NCBI GenBank assembly: GCA_028282905.1
Contig: JANQGW010000102.1
Span: 1-64,000 of the forward strand
DNA from: Sedimentisphaerales bacterium
Lineage (GTDB): Bacteria > Planctomycetota > Phycisphaerae > Sedimentisphaerales > Anaerohalosphaeraceae
Length of the DNA stretch: 64,000 nt
Direction of reading: 5' to 3'
Shown here: piece by piece, positions 35,956 to 51,000 of the stretch
Numbering within the stretch: position 1 is the first letter of the stretch
How the letters are laid out: every line of letters starts with the position of its first letter
Program-made: the position numbers and the translations under genes
The notes under the pieces: generated by a model
What the model saw: only the letters and a program-made list of their open reading frames with translations
What the model was told of the DNA's origin: nothing
Database searches by the model: none

Positions 35956-37377
35956 CTACGGGTATTTCCGTTCCAGTTTTCGAGTATTGACTTCCATACG
36001 GTGCTTTTTGAACTGGAAGTTTTCCCATTTCTGGCCTTCTTTCCACTTTGGTGGAGCCAACTCGCTCTCCCAATCTTTCAGTTTTTCAAGCAATTCCCTG
36101 ACAACTTCTGGATGTTTGTCAGCAACGTTAACCGTTTCACTTGCGTCTTTGTCAAGATTAAAGAGCAGATTAGGATTTCCCATCGAGCGAATAAGTTTCC
36201 ATTTGCCCCTTCTTACTGCTGCTGCAACGCCCCGACGCCAGAATAAAATCTCATGCGGTGAAGTTTTATCTTTTCCTTGCAGGTAAGGTATGAGATTGAC
36301 TCCGTCAAGTTTTTTGACATCGGTGCAATTGCCCCCTGCAACAGCAAGCGAGGTCGACACTAAATCGAGAGCACTGACAGGTTGATCATAAGACACTCCG
36401 GCAGGAAGAGTACCAGGCCAAGTAAAGATAAACGGTACTCGTATGCCTCCTTCCCACTTAGAGCCTTTCATGCCGCGGTATTGGCCGTTGTCTGAGCCAT
36501 TGTTAGTTGCGCCGCCGTTATCATTTACAAAAATCAGTAAAGTGTTTTTTTCAATATCCAATTCCCTGAGAGTTTTTTGGATACGGCCGATGTTTTCATC
36601 CATCGAAATCGTCATGGCTGCATAGCTCTTGCGACGCCAGTTCTTGATATCGTTCAGTTTCTTGAGATGTTCTTCTTTGGCTTCATTTGGGGTATGAGGA
36701 GCATTATAAGCCAAATAGATACAGAAAGAATTGTCTTTATTCTGCCTGATGAAATTCAATGCAGCACTCGTTAAATCATCAGTAACATAGGTAAGTTCAG
36801 TTGGCTCATCAACACGTCTTTTATTATGATACATCACCTGACCGCCGTTTCCCTTTCCTTTAGGATAGGGAAAGTAACTGCGGTTACCACCGAGGAAACC
36901 GTAGAACTCGTCAAAGCCACGGTTGTTGGGATGATATCTCGGCAGATCACCCATATGCCATTTACCAAGGGCCATTGTTTTGTAGCCTTGTGCCTGCATA
37001 AGGTCACCGATGGTCTTTTCGCTCACGTCTAATCCCATATCTTCGGGACTATAACCATCACAAATAACAGCAAAATTGTTGAATTCATGGCCAAAACGCT
37101 GCTGATATCGACCTGTCAGTAGTCCCGCGCGGGAAGGACAACAGACTGAGGCGGTCACATAACCACTGGTGCAGACCACGCCTTCCGCTGCTAAGCGATC
37201 AATGTTTGGTGTATCAAAATGCTCAAGACCAGTAAAGCCAAAATCTGCATACCCGGCGTCATCAGATAAGATAATGATGACGTTTGGTTTCTTTATTGGA
37301 GAATGCGTAGACATCCCCAAAACGCAAATCAACGCTACTGTTATCCCTATCATTCCCAACATTTTTCTTATATTCAT
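35956..37377 (-). CDS. Secreted sulfatase (S1 family)
   Basis: 473 residues. The start has AGGGCT upstream and a signal-like N-terminus (MIGITVALICVLGM). The metal-binding start is ILSDDAGYADFGFTG, the formylglycine motif is CCPSRAGLLTG (C79), then ALGKWHMGD and the metal ligands FVNDNGG are visible. It ends in a normal sulfatase C-terminal subdomain (GKWKLIRSMGNPNLLFNLDK). Length is typical, so exo-acting removal of sulfate from a sugar is expected. It lies between the double sulfatase and the LacZ-type GH2, co-oriented with both. Confidence 0.93.
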   Translation of the reverse strand: MNIRKMLGMIGITVALICVLGMSTHSPIKKPNVIIILSDDAGYADFGFTGLEHFDTPNIDRLAAEGVVCTSGYVTASVCCPSRAGLLTGRYQQRFGHEFNNFAVICDGYSPEDMGLDVSEKTIGDLMQAQGYKTMALGKWHMGDLPRYHPNNRGFDEFYGFLGGNRSYFPYPKGKGNGGQVMYHNKRRVDEPTELTYVTDDLTSAALNFIRQNKDNSFCIYLAYNAPHTPNEAKEEHLKKLNDIKNWRRKSYAAMTISMDENIGRIQKTLRELDIEKNTLLIFVNDNGGATNNGSDNGQYRGMKGSKWEGGIRVPFIFTWPGTLPAGVSYDQPVSALDLVSTSLAVAGGNCTDVKKLDGVNLIPYLQGKDKTSPHEILFWRRGVAAAVRRGKWKLIRSMGNPNLLFNLDKDASETVNVADKHPEVVRELLEKLKDWESELAPPKWKEGQKWENFQFKKHRMEVNTRKLERKYP

Positions 37378-37393
37378 GTTCTTGAGCCCTAAA

Positions 37394-37422
37394 GTTTTTA
37401 TGTAATGCTGTATTATAAAAAC
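37394..37422. terminator. AT-rich hairpin between LacZ-type GH2 and sulfatase genes
   Basis: GTTTTTA and TAAAAAC arms, continued by TAAT/ATTA after a 2-nt bulge, enclose a GCTGT loop. It lies 86-114 bp after the LacZ-type gene stop and just upstream of the next gene start, so termination or regulation is possible. Confidence 0.3.
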
Positions 37423-37507
37423 GACCTCAAAATGTTATTAAATCCAGTGTCTATACGACTAATTGCATGGTAAGCCCACAAAACAGCTAGCTCTGGCAAC
37501 ACTTTTC

Positions 37508-42911
<5,404 letters not shown>

Positions 42912-42945
42912 TGTTGGCTCTCTAAGCTTATCGGTGATGCCCTCA

Positions 42946-44370
42946 TTAAAACGTAACGTCACATTCCATCGTTGTCACGGACTGCGGCGACAGGGTCACC
43001 TGGACCTTTGCTTTCTCAGGGACAACGTCTAAACGCTGATAATTATTGCTTTTTGAAGTTTGAAAAGTGCTAAAATCCTTCAGTTGGCCAAACACAGAAA
43101 GATCGGACAGGACGTCCCGTCTTCTTTTCTCCGAGTTCACCATCACAAGTACCAGTTTTGACGGTTTGTCCTTGGCTCCTTTTTTCAGCCATGCCGTAAT
43201 TTTAATGTTTTTGTCGCTGCAATCGGCTCCAATACGCTGAAACCCGGGTCGGACATGGCGGCTGTAATGGGCCACTGCCCAATAGGATTTTCGTTTGACT
43301 AAGCCAGTGTCTCTCGTATCAAAGATAAATCCCGCTTCCCACATAATCCACGCATTCGCATTCAAAACTTCGAACGCTTCATGCAGCTTTTGTGCATAAT
43401 TCATCATCTGTTTGATCTGCATGCCTTCTTTGTTTTTGGCATTTGTCCAGTCACCCCATTCACTCATCCAGAGCCCCTTGTCATACTGTTTGGCACGAGC
43501 GGCCCAAGCCCTCAGAGCAGACTCAGTCGTAATATACTGATGGCACGCAAGAACATCTATCTTCGGTTGTATATCAGAGTGCAGCAGCTTATCTAAATAC
43601 GTCGTCGAATTAGTATAGGCCGCATCGTAGGCGACAATTTCAGCTTCAAACGCATTGAGCTTCAGCGCCTTGTCCAATTCTCGATAAAGCAGGATTGCCT
43701 GCTCGACTGAAACGTGACTTCCGGGTTGACCGCCGCCGGATTTCCACCAATCCGCCTCTGGTTCATTAATGGGATTGACCCAGTCAAAATCCATTGCCCA
43801 TTCATCTCGAAAATGTTTCATCACGTCAATGATGTGACGGATAAAACGTTCTTCTTTCCCGGCAATCAAATTATTACTGACTCCATCGTCACTGCCGGAA
43901 GCACAACCGCTGGTCGAAAGCCAGTACGGCATGCCATACCAAGACGCCCACAGTTTCGCCCCGCGTTGGACGGCTCCTTTTCCCATCCATAACACATCTT
44001 CATGGCCGGTCCAGTTAAACTTTCCATCGGCATACTCAAACGGCTTGTTGGCATTTTTCGGCAATCGCCTCATGTGATTATGTCCGGGGGCATCCGCGGC
44101 TGGCATGGGATAGCGGTAGATATTCAATCCCAAACCCTTGTCATCCAACGTATAAAGAGTATCCAAAATGCGTTCCAACTGTGCCTGGCTGTACTTCTGA
44201 TACCATACAGGCGTACGCTGTTCCATGTTTCCGTGACCATAGCCTTCCAGTGTTTGATATGTGGCCTTCGGATTAATAACGACCTTAAGAACATCTTCCG
44301 CAAAACAAGGAACATGAAGATATATAAGGGATAAAAATCCGACCAGAATGATGGCTTTAAATCTAAGCAT
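42946..44370 (-). CDS. Secreted GH30-like glycosidase, possible beta-1,6-galactanase
   Basis: About 474 residues from the ATG at 44370 (signal MLRFKAIILVGFLSLIYLH); the RBS is weak and the frame is open to 44457. It opens with the GH30 hallmark YQTLEGYGHGNMEQ. Catalytic residues are visible as INEPE (acid/base E203) and WMSEWGDW (nucleophile E304). The TIM barrel is followed by the beta-sandwich usual in GH30. Similarity is nearest to endo-beta-1,6-galactanase-type members as I recall them, but GH30 also holds glucosylceramidases and xylanases. It lies between two sulfatases and upstream of a LacZ-type enzyme, which would fit stepwise breakdown of a sulfated galactan. That is inference. Confidence 0.85.
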   Translation of the reverse strand: MLRFKAIILVGFLSLIYLHVPCFAEDVLKVVINPKATYQTLEGYGHGNMEQRTPVWYQKYSQAQLERILDTLYTLDDKGLGLNIYRYPMPAADAPGHNHMRRLPKNANKPFEYADGKFNWTGHEDVLWMGKGAVQRGAKLWASWYGMPYWLSTSGCASGSDDGVSNNLIAGKEERFIRHIIDVMKHFRDEWAMDFDWVNPINEPEADWWKSGGGQPGSHVSVEQAILLYRELDKALKLNAFEAEIVAYDAAYTNSTTYLDKLLHSDIQPKIDVLACHQYITTESALRAWAARAKQYDKGLWMSEWGDWTNAKNKEGMQIKQMMNYAQKLHEAFEVLNANAWIMWEAGFIFDTRDTGLVKRKSYWAVAHYSRHVRPGFQRIGADCSDKNIKITAWLKKGAKDKPSKLVLVMVNSEKRRRDVLSDLSVFGQLKDFSTFQTSKSNNYQRLDVVPEKAKVQVTLSPQSVTTMECDVTF

Positions 44371-44446
44371 GATTGGCCCATTGAAATATAAAAGTTGCTG
44401 TATTTTACTGTCTCTTGCCTGAGAATTCAAACGATAAATTATATCC

Positions 44447-47326
44447 CTACCAACCAAGATGGCTGATTCGTTTGTTCAGCCAATCGGAGGAACCGACAAC
44501 TGCTGATTTTGGAATTGATGTAAAGCTATAGCCGAGTGTATCCTGCAAATAAACAGCATTATTGAGAACCGCCAATGACTCGGTTTTATCGGCACAGTTG
44601 ATGACAGCTTTTTTCAGGGCACCCTCCACGACATCTCCGGAAACTCCGATCTGCCCCAAAAAGGCGGCAGCGCGAGCCAGCACAAACGGATTATTTTCAT
44701 TCGAGACTAAATCGGTTATATCTGTTTCCATCGCCCCCGCTTCATTGCCAAATGCCGCACAGACGGTCAACGTCCAAAAGCGATCCAGCGGATCTGAAGA
44801 ACCTAAAGAAACCGCCAACTGGGCAGACACTTCAGAATAGGGTTTCAGCATCATATCCGCAATATCAACATAGCGTTTAATCCGCATTTTATGAGTCTGT
44901 CCAAAGCCGGTTGGATTGGCCGCTCCGCCTTCACTGAGGAAAATCGCTTCCGGAATAATACCCAGGTCAGGCATCCCGGTCACCGTTTCATACAAACGAT
45001 CTCGAAGCTGTGTCAATAACGCCGCATAGGCCGGATCATCTGCCAAATTATTCGTTTCAAACGGATCAACAGCAATATTGTAAAGCTCTTCACCGGCACG
45101 AGGCAGGAAAAAACTCGCCTGCTGTGTATTCAACTGACCGGCGTCAAACTTCGCTTTCCATTCTTTCATTGCCGCCATAATATAGCGATAGTTGTTAAAC
45201 AAGGCATATGGATAGAATGGCTCATAATTGCGGACATATTTGAAATCGCCTTTTTGAAGGCTCCGGCAGAGATTGTACATCTCATCAAAACGATCCGCCG
45301 AACAGAAAGCTTCATCCCTGGCGTTCAATTTCAACAGCGAGACACCCTGGCCCATAAATGGTTGACCATCCATCTGATCAGGGATTTCCACCCCGGCAAG
45401 ATTTAAAACCGTTGCCGCAAAATCTTCAAATCCGACAAAGCCATCAATCTGCACGCCCGACGCAGCAGGTGACAAGTGCTGCCATTTGGGGGGCACATAT
45501 ACCACCAACGGCACATGCAGGCCGGTATTGGTGATATAGCCCTTACTGCCTGCGACCGTGCCGCCGTTGTCACCGATAAAGAAAATAAAGGTGTCATCCA
45601 ACAGGTTATCTTCCTGTAATGCATTTATGATGCCGCCGACCCGGTTATCCAGCGTCTTGATTTTGTCGCAGTATGTCGCGTAAGTATTACGGAACAGTGG
45701 TGTGTCCGGGTGAACTGGATATAAATTAACAGAAGCGGGATTTGTTGTCGGATTGGACACTTCACCGCTGGTTTGAATCACCGATTCATGACTGAGTGTG
45801 TATGTTCGCACATGAAAGAACGGCGTTTCCTCCGACGGACGGTTGCGCCAGCCGAATTCCCCCGACGACGACTTATCCCAAACACCTGATACTTTACAAT
45901 TGTAATCGGTCTTGGTGGAGTTCGTCGTATAATATCCAGCCTGCCTCAGGTAGGCCGGAAATGCCAGCAACCCCTCAGGCAAATTAACAGAGGTCGTCTT
46001 TCGGTGCCACTGGACACCGATTCGGGAAGGATAACAACCGCTGATCAATGTCGACCGCGCCGCCGAACAGACGGCCACATTGCAGAAGGTGTTATTGAAT
46101 CTCAGGCCGGAGTCTGCCAGCGTGTCAATATTTGGTGTCGAAACCCCGTATTGGGAGTCGAATAAATCGTACCAATGTTTGCTGCAGTCTTCTCCCATTA
46201 TCCAGACAATATTCGGGTGACCATACAACGGCCTTTCGTTTTTCCACCCCGCCGCCATAATCGCAATATCTTCAATATTCACTTTGCCCGAATTATCAAA
46301 ATCCGCATACAGGAATCCGACACCCTCTAACCATTCAGAGGCTAATCGCGACATATCGTCAATATCCACAATGCTGTCACCGTCAGCATCGCCTTGACAC
46401 GGAACCACGACTTGTACCGGTCCACACATCAGGCTTTCGGCATTCTGCGTATTGACCGCCGTCACGGCATAATTGTAATTGACACAGTCCTTAAAAGACA
46501 CTCCGGTATCATCGTAATTGCTGGTCGTCGAAGAGCCAATCTTTATATACTCAGCGTTTTGTGATTCTTTGCGATAGATATTGTAGCTGACAACATTGTG
46601 AACCGTCGGGTTGTTATCCCAATCGAGACTGACATGCTCATAAGTAATTGCACCAGTCGTCAATGATACTGGAGATGTTGGAAATACAGCTACGGGGCTG
46701 CATTCCAGCTCAAAGGCCACTAAAACCCCTTTGTCTCTGCCCGTCGCAACATAGTAATCCGGATTACCATTATAGGAAAAGACAATCTCTCCATTCGCAT
46801 CCGCATTGCCCGTAAAAGTCACATATTCGCCGCCTGACAACGGCAGCACAGGTTCAGCAAGCGTACATGCTTTTGTAACACCATTAATGATAAATTGAGC
46901 CACATCTTTATAGTAAGGCGTTTTCGGGTCATGGGCAACGCCATATAAAATCAATGTGTAAGGTGAATTCGCCTGCAGGCCCGAGAGCTTTTGAACATTC
47001 GTCTGGCTCGCGGCCTGGCCCCACCCCTGTCCAAAGAAAGCATTACTGCCGTCGTAATTCCATTGCCCCTGTTTGCCGCTGACATAGGATAGTCGGACTG
47101 ATGTTTGAAATATCCCATCCGCAGACATCAATGGGCCGTAGCTTGCACCGGAAGTATTATTAAGCGGATTCCAATAAGCTCCTGCTCCGGCTAAAACTGT
47201 CGCAACAGAGCCGTCATAAGGCTTTGTTGACGGATCAACGTTTACCTCGCCCAAAATTAATTCAGCTGAAGCCGCGGAGGTCAATATCATCCCCGCTGCC
47301 AATAGAAAAAATATCATCCTTGCCAT
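44447..47326 (-). CDS. Secreted sulfatase with N-terminal binding domain, Fn3 and internal dockerin-like module
   Basis: 959 residues with a signal peptide (MARMIFFLLAAGMILTSAAS). Residues about 23-210 are a beta-rich binding-like domain, about 215-305 Fn3 (VSYNIYRKES), about 310-362 a dockerin-like double motif (GDADGDSIVDIDDMSRLASE, then SGKVNIEDIAIMAAGW). The sulfatase starts near 370 (NIVWIMGEDCSKHW) and has a C-x-A-x-R motif, CSAAR (C420), rather than C-x-P-x-R. It ends with an alpha-helical HEAT-like segment (about 860-950) often seen in planctomycete sulfatases. The CxAxR form is accepted by formylglycine-generating enzymes in known sulfatases. Its stop lies 77 bp upstream of the GH30 start, so both are probably one transcript. 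Confidence 0.92.
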   Translation of the reverse strand: MARMIFFLLAAGMILTSAASAELILGEVNVDPSTKPYDGSVATVLAGAGAYWNPLNNTSGASYGPLMSADGIFQTSVRLSYVSGKQGQWNYDGSNAFFGQGWGQAASQTNVQKLSGLQANSPYTLILYGVAHDPKTPYYKDVAQFIINGVTKACTLAEPVLPLSGGEYVTFTGNADANGEIVFSYNGNPDYYVATGRDKGVLVAFELECSPVAVFPTSPVSLTTGAITYEHVSLDWDNNPTVHNVVSYNIYRKESQNAEYIKIGSSTTSNYDDTGVSFKDCVNYNYAVTAVNTQNAESLMCGPVQVVVPCQGDADGDSIVDIDDMSRLASEWLEGVGFLYADFDNSGKVNIEDIAIMAAGWKNERPLYGHPNIVWIMGEDCSKHWYDLFDSQYGVSTPNIDTLADSGLRFNNTFCNVAVCSAARSTLISGCYPSRIGVQWHRKTTSVNLPEGLLAFPAYLRQAGYYTTNSTKTDYNCKVSGVWDKSSSGEFGWRNRPSEETPFFHVRTYTLSHESVIQTSGEVSNPTTNPASVNLYPVHPDTPLFRNTYATYCDKIKTLDNRVGGIINALQEDNLLDDTFIFFIGDNGGTVAGSKGYITNTGLHVPLVVYVPPKWQHLSPAASGVQIDGFVGFEDFAATVLNLAGVEIPDQMDGQPFMGQGVSLLKLNARDEAFCSADRFDEMYNLCRSLQKGDFKYVRNYEPFYPYALFNNYRYIMAAMKEWKAKFDAGQLNTQQASFFLPRAGEELYNIAVDPFETNNLADDPAYAALLTQLRDRLYETVTGMPDLGIIPEAIFLSEGGAANPTGFGQTHKMRIKRYVDIADMMLKPYSEVSAQLAVSLGSSDPLDRFWTLTVCAAFGNEAGAMETDITDLVSNENNPFVLARAAAFLGQIGVSGDVVEGALKKAVINCADKTESLAVLNNAVYLQDTLGYSFTSIPKSAVVGSSDWLNKRISHLGW

Positions 47327-47395
47327 TGATTACTCGTTCCTTTAAGAGACCATTAAGGTGCTTCAAAATCTGATAAACAAAGAAAGGTTCTTAAC

Positions 47396-47917
47396 TCACC
47401 CTTTCCTGCTGACCCGTCTGACATAAAGCCCTGAAAAAACCATCACCCATAATCCCATCGACATCGGTTCGGGGATAACCGTAAAACCTGATTCAATAGT
47501 CTCAAATGTCACCGGGTCGATGATTTCATAATGCTGACTGCCGGGGATGCCGACGCCGATCCAGTCAAAACTGACTCGGAAGCCTTCGACAGACTGTCCA
47601 GCTTCCAAAACAACTGAATTGGCCAGCACATCATACCCGCCGTCCTCATTGAGTATTATATTGGGGTTCCAGAAAAGTTCATTCCAATCCTGAACAATCT
47701 CAGCCGGGCTTTCTGGAACAAGGTTATCGTATTGGCCCAACGGAAACCAGACCGTAAATTCCTCAATGGATTCGTCCAGGGTGATGTTCTCAATCATGTA
47801 TGTATAAGCCCAGCGTCCACCGCCGATTTCCTCGACAGAATAAGTCATTCGCGTATGGACGCCTGCCATCATCAAGCCGCTAAGACATAAGAACAAAATA
47901 CTGTTTACGAATTTCAA
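47396..47917 (-). CDS. PEP-CTERM sorting-domain protein 2
   Basis: 173 residues. The start codon is a TTG at 47917 with AAAGG about 9 nt upstream, followed by a signal peptide (MKFVNSILFLCLSGLMMAG). The C-terminus has IPEP, a hydrophobic stretch (MSMGLWVMVFSGLYV) and RRVSRKG. The motif is weaker than in the other two PEP-CTERM proteins but complete. The mature part (VHTRMTYSVEEIGGGRWAYT) looks beta-rich and is not recognised. It lies inside the sulfatase/glycosidase run with about 70-85 bp on each side, so it probably shares their expression. A matrix or anchoring role at the surface is inferred. Confidence 0.82.
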   Translation of the reverse strand: MKFVNSILFLCLSGLMMAGVHTRMTYSVEEIGGGRWAYTYMIENITLDESIEEFTVWFPLGQYDNLVPESPAEIVQDWNELFWNPNIILNEDGGYDVLANSVVLEAGQSVEGFRVSFDWIGVGIPGSQHYEIIDPVTFETIESGFTVIPEPMSMGLWVMVFSGLYVRRVSRKG

Positions 47918-48001
47918 AATACAGCCTTTCTTATAAGCCTAAAAAAATTATCATCACAATGAACACTTACATAAGTATGTTTTTATTATTCACATTTATG
48001 A

Positions 48002-51000
48002 TTAATTATTTCCAACTCCACCAGTCCATACTTCGGCCAACGCCGCAAAATCCAACAGATTCACTATCCCGTCCCCATCCGGTGCGGGGGCGATATCTGC
48101 AGCCGGGTTATTCGTCAGCCAGGCATCCATCATGTACATTAATTCGGTCAGACCACTCGCATTTTCGGGCATATAGACAACGGAGTCAGCAAAAAACGTA
48201 ATCTCTCCGACAAATGTCTTCAGATAACGAGCCGCACCGTCTACATCAAATGCAATCCAGCAGACCGCGTCCATTCGCTCCATCGGTTTTGTTAAATCAA
48301 CCACGATGCGAATCGTATCCTCACATTGGCAGGAGCCATTGGCGGGAATTGACGGCACAGCGATCTGATTATCCGAAACGATAATATGCTCGGGCAGAAT
48401 ATCGATAGTAAATTCGATATTGGACAATGCTTCACCGGTCGCATTCGCCAGTGTTAAGCCAATTTCATATTCAAACGATGTTCGCCCGACACGCGTACGA
48501 TTCAAAAGCTGCCAGTTATGGATCTGAATGCGACCCGGAACCACTTCTGTCGAAGCTAAATTGGAATTGGGCGATTCACTGCCCGCGTAATCAATTGCCG
48601 TCACCATATAATAATAGGTTTCCCCCTGATCGAACGCGGTGTCGATATATTCATTGACGGTTAGGCTCTCAGCGACTAACACAAAGGGGCCTGAGCCACT
48701 GACGGCGCGGTAAACATTATAACCCAACAAATCACTTTCTGCATTTTCATCCCAATCGATAATAATTTGTCCGTCACCGGCAATCGCAGTCACGCCGGTC
48801 GGAGCTGAAGGAACAGGATCCACCGGATTGATGAGTCTCCACCGGACATCATCGCCTGTTTCGGATGTCGCTGTCAGATTGACGTTCAAGCCGTCTTTGC
48901 TGCATAACCGGTCGCCGCTTGATTCGTGATCCAGATAATACCAGCCATCGCCTGCGTCAACAAGCTGCCACTTCAGATTGCCGTCCTTCCACTTGGAATC
49001 AACCAGATTAACGTTAAAACCTTCCGATTGCTTGGCATGAAGCCGTTCGGCAGTTTCAGGGGCGGCGCTGTTATCAAAATAGACTTTCCCGCTGGCAGTT
49101 TCGCGTTTGAACCAGACCACATCGTCTCCGGTTTGACTGACATTGGTTAAGTCCACCTCGTTGGCTCCCGTAAAATGCAGTTTATTCCCGGACGCCTTAT
49201 GCACCAGGTAACAGGCATTGGTATCCACCAGCCGCCACCGGGTATTATCCCCGGTATTGGCGGTTTCTACCAGGTTCACCGTTAAAGCGTCATGACTGTG
49301 CAGCCATTTGCCGCTGCTGTTGTGCTTGAGGCGAACCCAACCGCTGCCGGCATCAATCAGCTGCCATTGAAGATTTCCGTCCTCGTACAGCGATTCCGCC
49401 AAATTTACGGTAAAATCCTGTGATTCTTTAGCATGAAGACGTTCATTATTCGCAGGGCCAGCAATATTGTCTAAATGCAGCCAATTGCTGTACGGCTTTT
49501 GAACAATGTTCCATTTGACATCATCTTCTTCAGAGGAAGGAACAACCAGTTCCACATCCCGGCTGGTTCCGAGCCGCAGTTTCCTGCCTGTGCTTTTATG
49601 GACGATATAATAATTTTCAGCCGACGCACGTTTGAGCGGTTTAATAAACCGCCATTTCAGAGAGTCTGCTGTTTTCGATTTATCAACCATTGTATGCGTC
49701 TGTGAATCGCTGGACATATTCAGGCGTTTATTAGTCGCCGGATGCTGCAGGTAGAACCAGCCTTTTGATGCCGAAACCCGTTTCCACTCGACATCCGCGC
49801 CAGTTGCATCAGCGGCGGCTACTGTTACAACTGATCCATCAAAACTCAAGCGGCCGTTATCGGCAGTTGAAACCAGATAATACAAGCTATCGCCCAGCGG
49901 GTGAAAATACCATTGAACCGGAGCATTATACTCGGTGATTTTTCCTTTTTCCGGTGAATCCCCCCCGTTTTTCATGTGTCTTTCGTTGTACTTATTGAAG
50001 AAATAATACGGCGCATTGTCACGAATCGTGGTATCACCGTCCCAAGCCGTATAAATACGGCCAATCGGGCTGAGTGATCCACTGGTAAAGAAATTTGACC
50101 TTTTACCACTGGCCGCACCGCTAAACGGAAAAACCGCATACCGCTTAATATAGTTTGTATTCTCCATCCGCCAGAGAATCTCCGCGAAGAAATCATAGCA
50201 GTCCGCATATGTCCAACTGCCGGTCCCGCTCCAGTCCACATTGGAAAACTCGGTAATCCAGAGCGGTTTACCGAAAGTGCTGTTCAGGCTGGCCAAATTA
50301 TTCATAAAACCATCTGCACTGGGAGCTCCGTACCAATGAATCGCAGCGTATTCACACCGATAGCCGCGTTTGTTCATGAAATTTGTCTGACCACCCCACG
50401 GATTGGCCCAGGCCGGACTGACCAACGGGACATTCATCTGCATCAGTTGCGGCCATAGGTCCAGGCATTTTGTCGTGCTCATATTGGCCTGGTCAGATTT
50501 GTCCGGTTCATTGAAGCCCAACAGAAACGCCTGCTTATCACGCGTCTGCCAGGGAGACAGCTTCTGCGGCAAGGTTCCCATGTTGGGCCATCCGCCGCTC
50601 CATTGCATGGGGGCAAAATTCGTATCGACGGTAAAGTTCTGACCCGTCCCGCGTGACCACTCATAGGCCCATCCGTAATGATACGTCTTGGCCGTACCCT
50701 GGTAGCCGCCGATGCCCTTTTTGGGATAATGTGTCACATGATGAATCGACCACCGCTGTGTGTCCGCATTGTTATCGGCCTGCTGTACGATGCCCTGACC
50801 GGCGGCCGTGCCGTCGCCGTCCACTGCCAAGAAATGCCCACTCCATACATTTTTAATCTCGAAATGACTTCCGCCCCACCATAATTTCCATAGCTGATGC
50901 GGCAGGCCGTTAAAATCGGCCTCGCGCACCGCAGCCCCCACCGCTTTTGACGCGTCGGCAACTTCCAGACACTTTCCGGTGTCGCGATTGCTAAAACGAT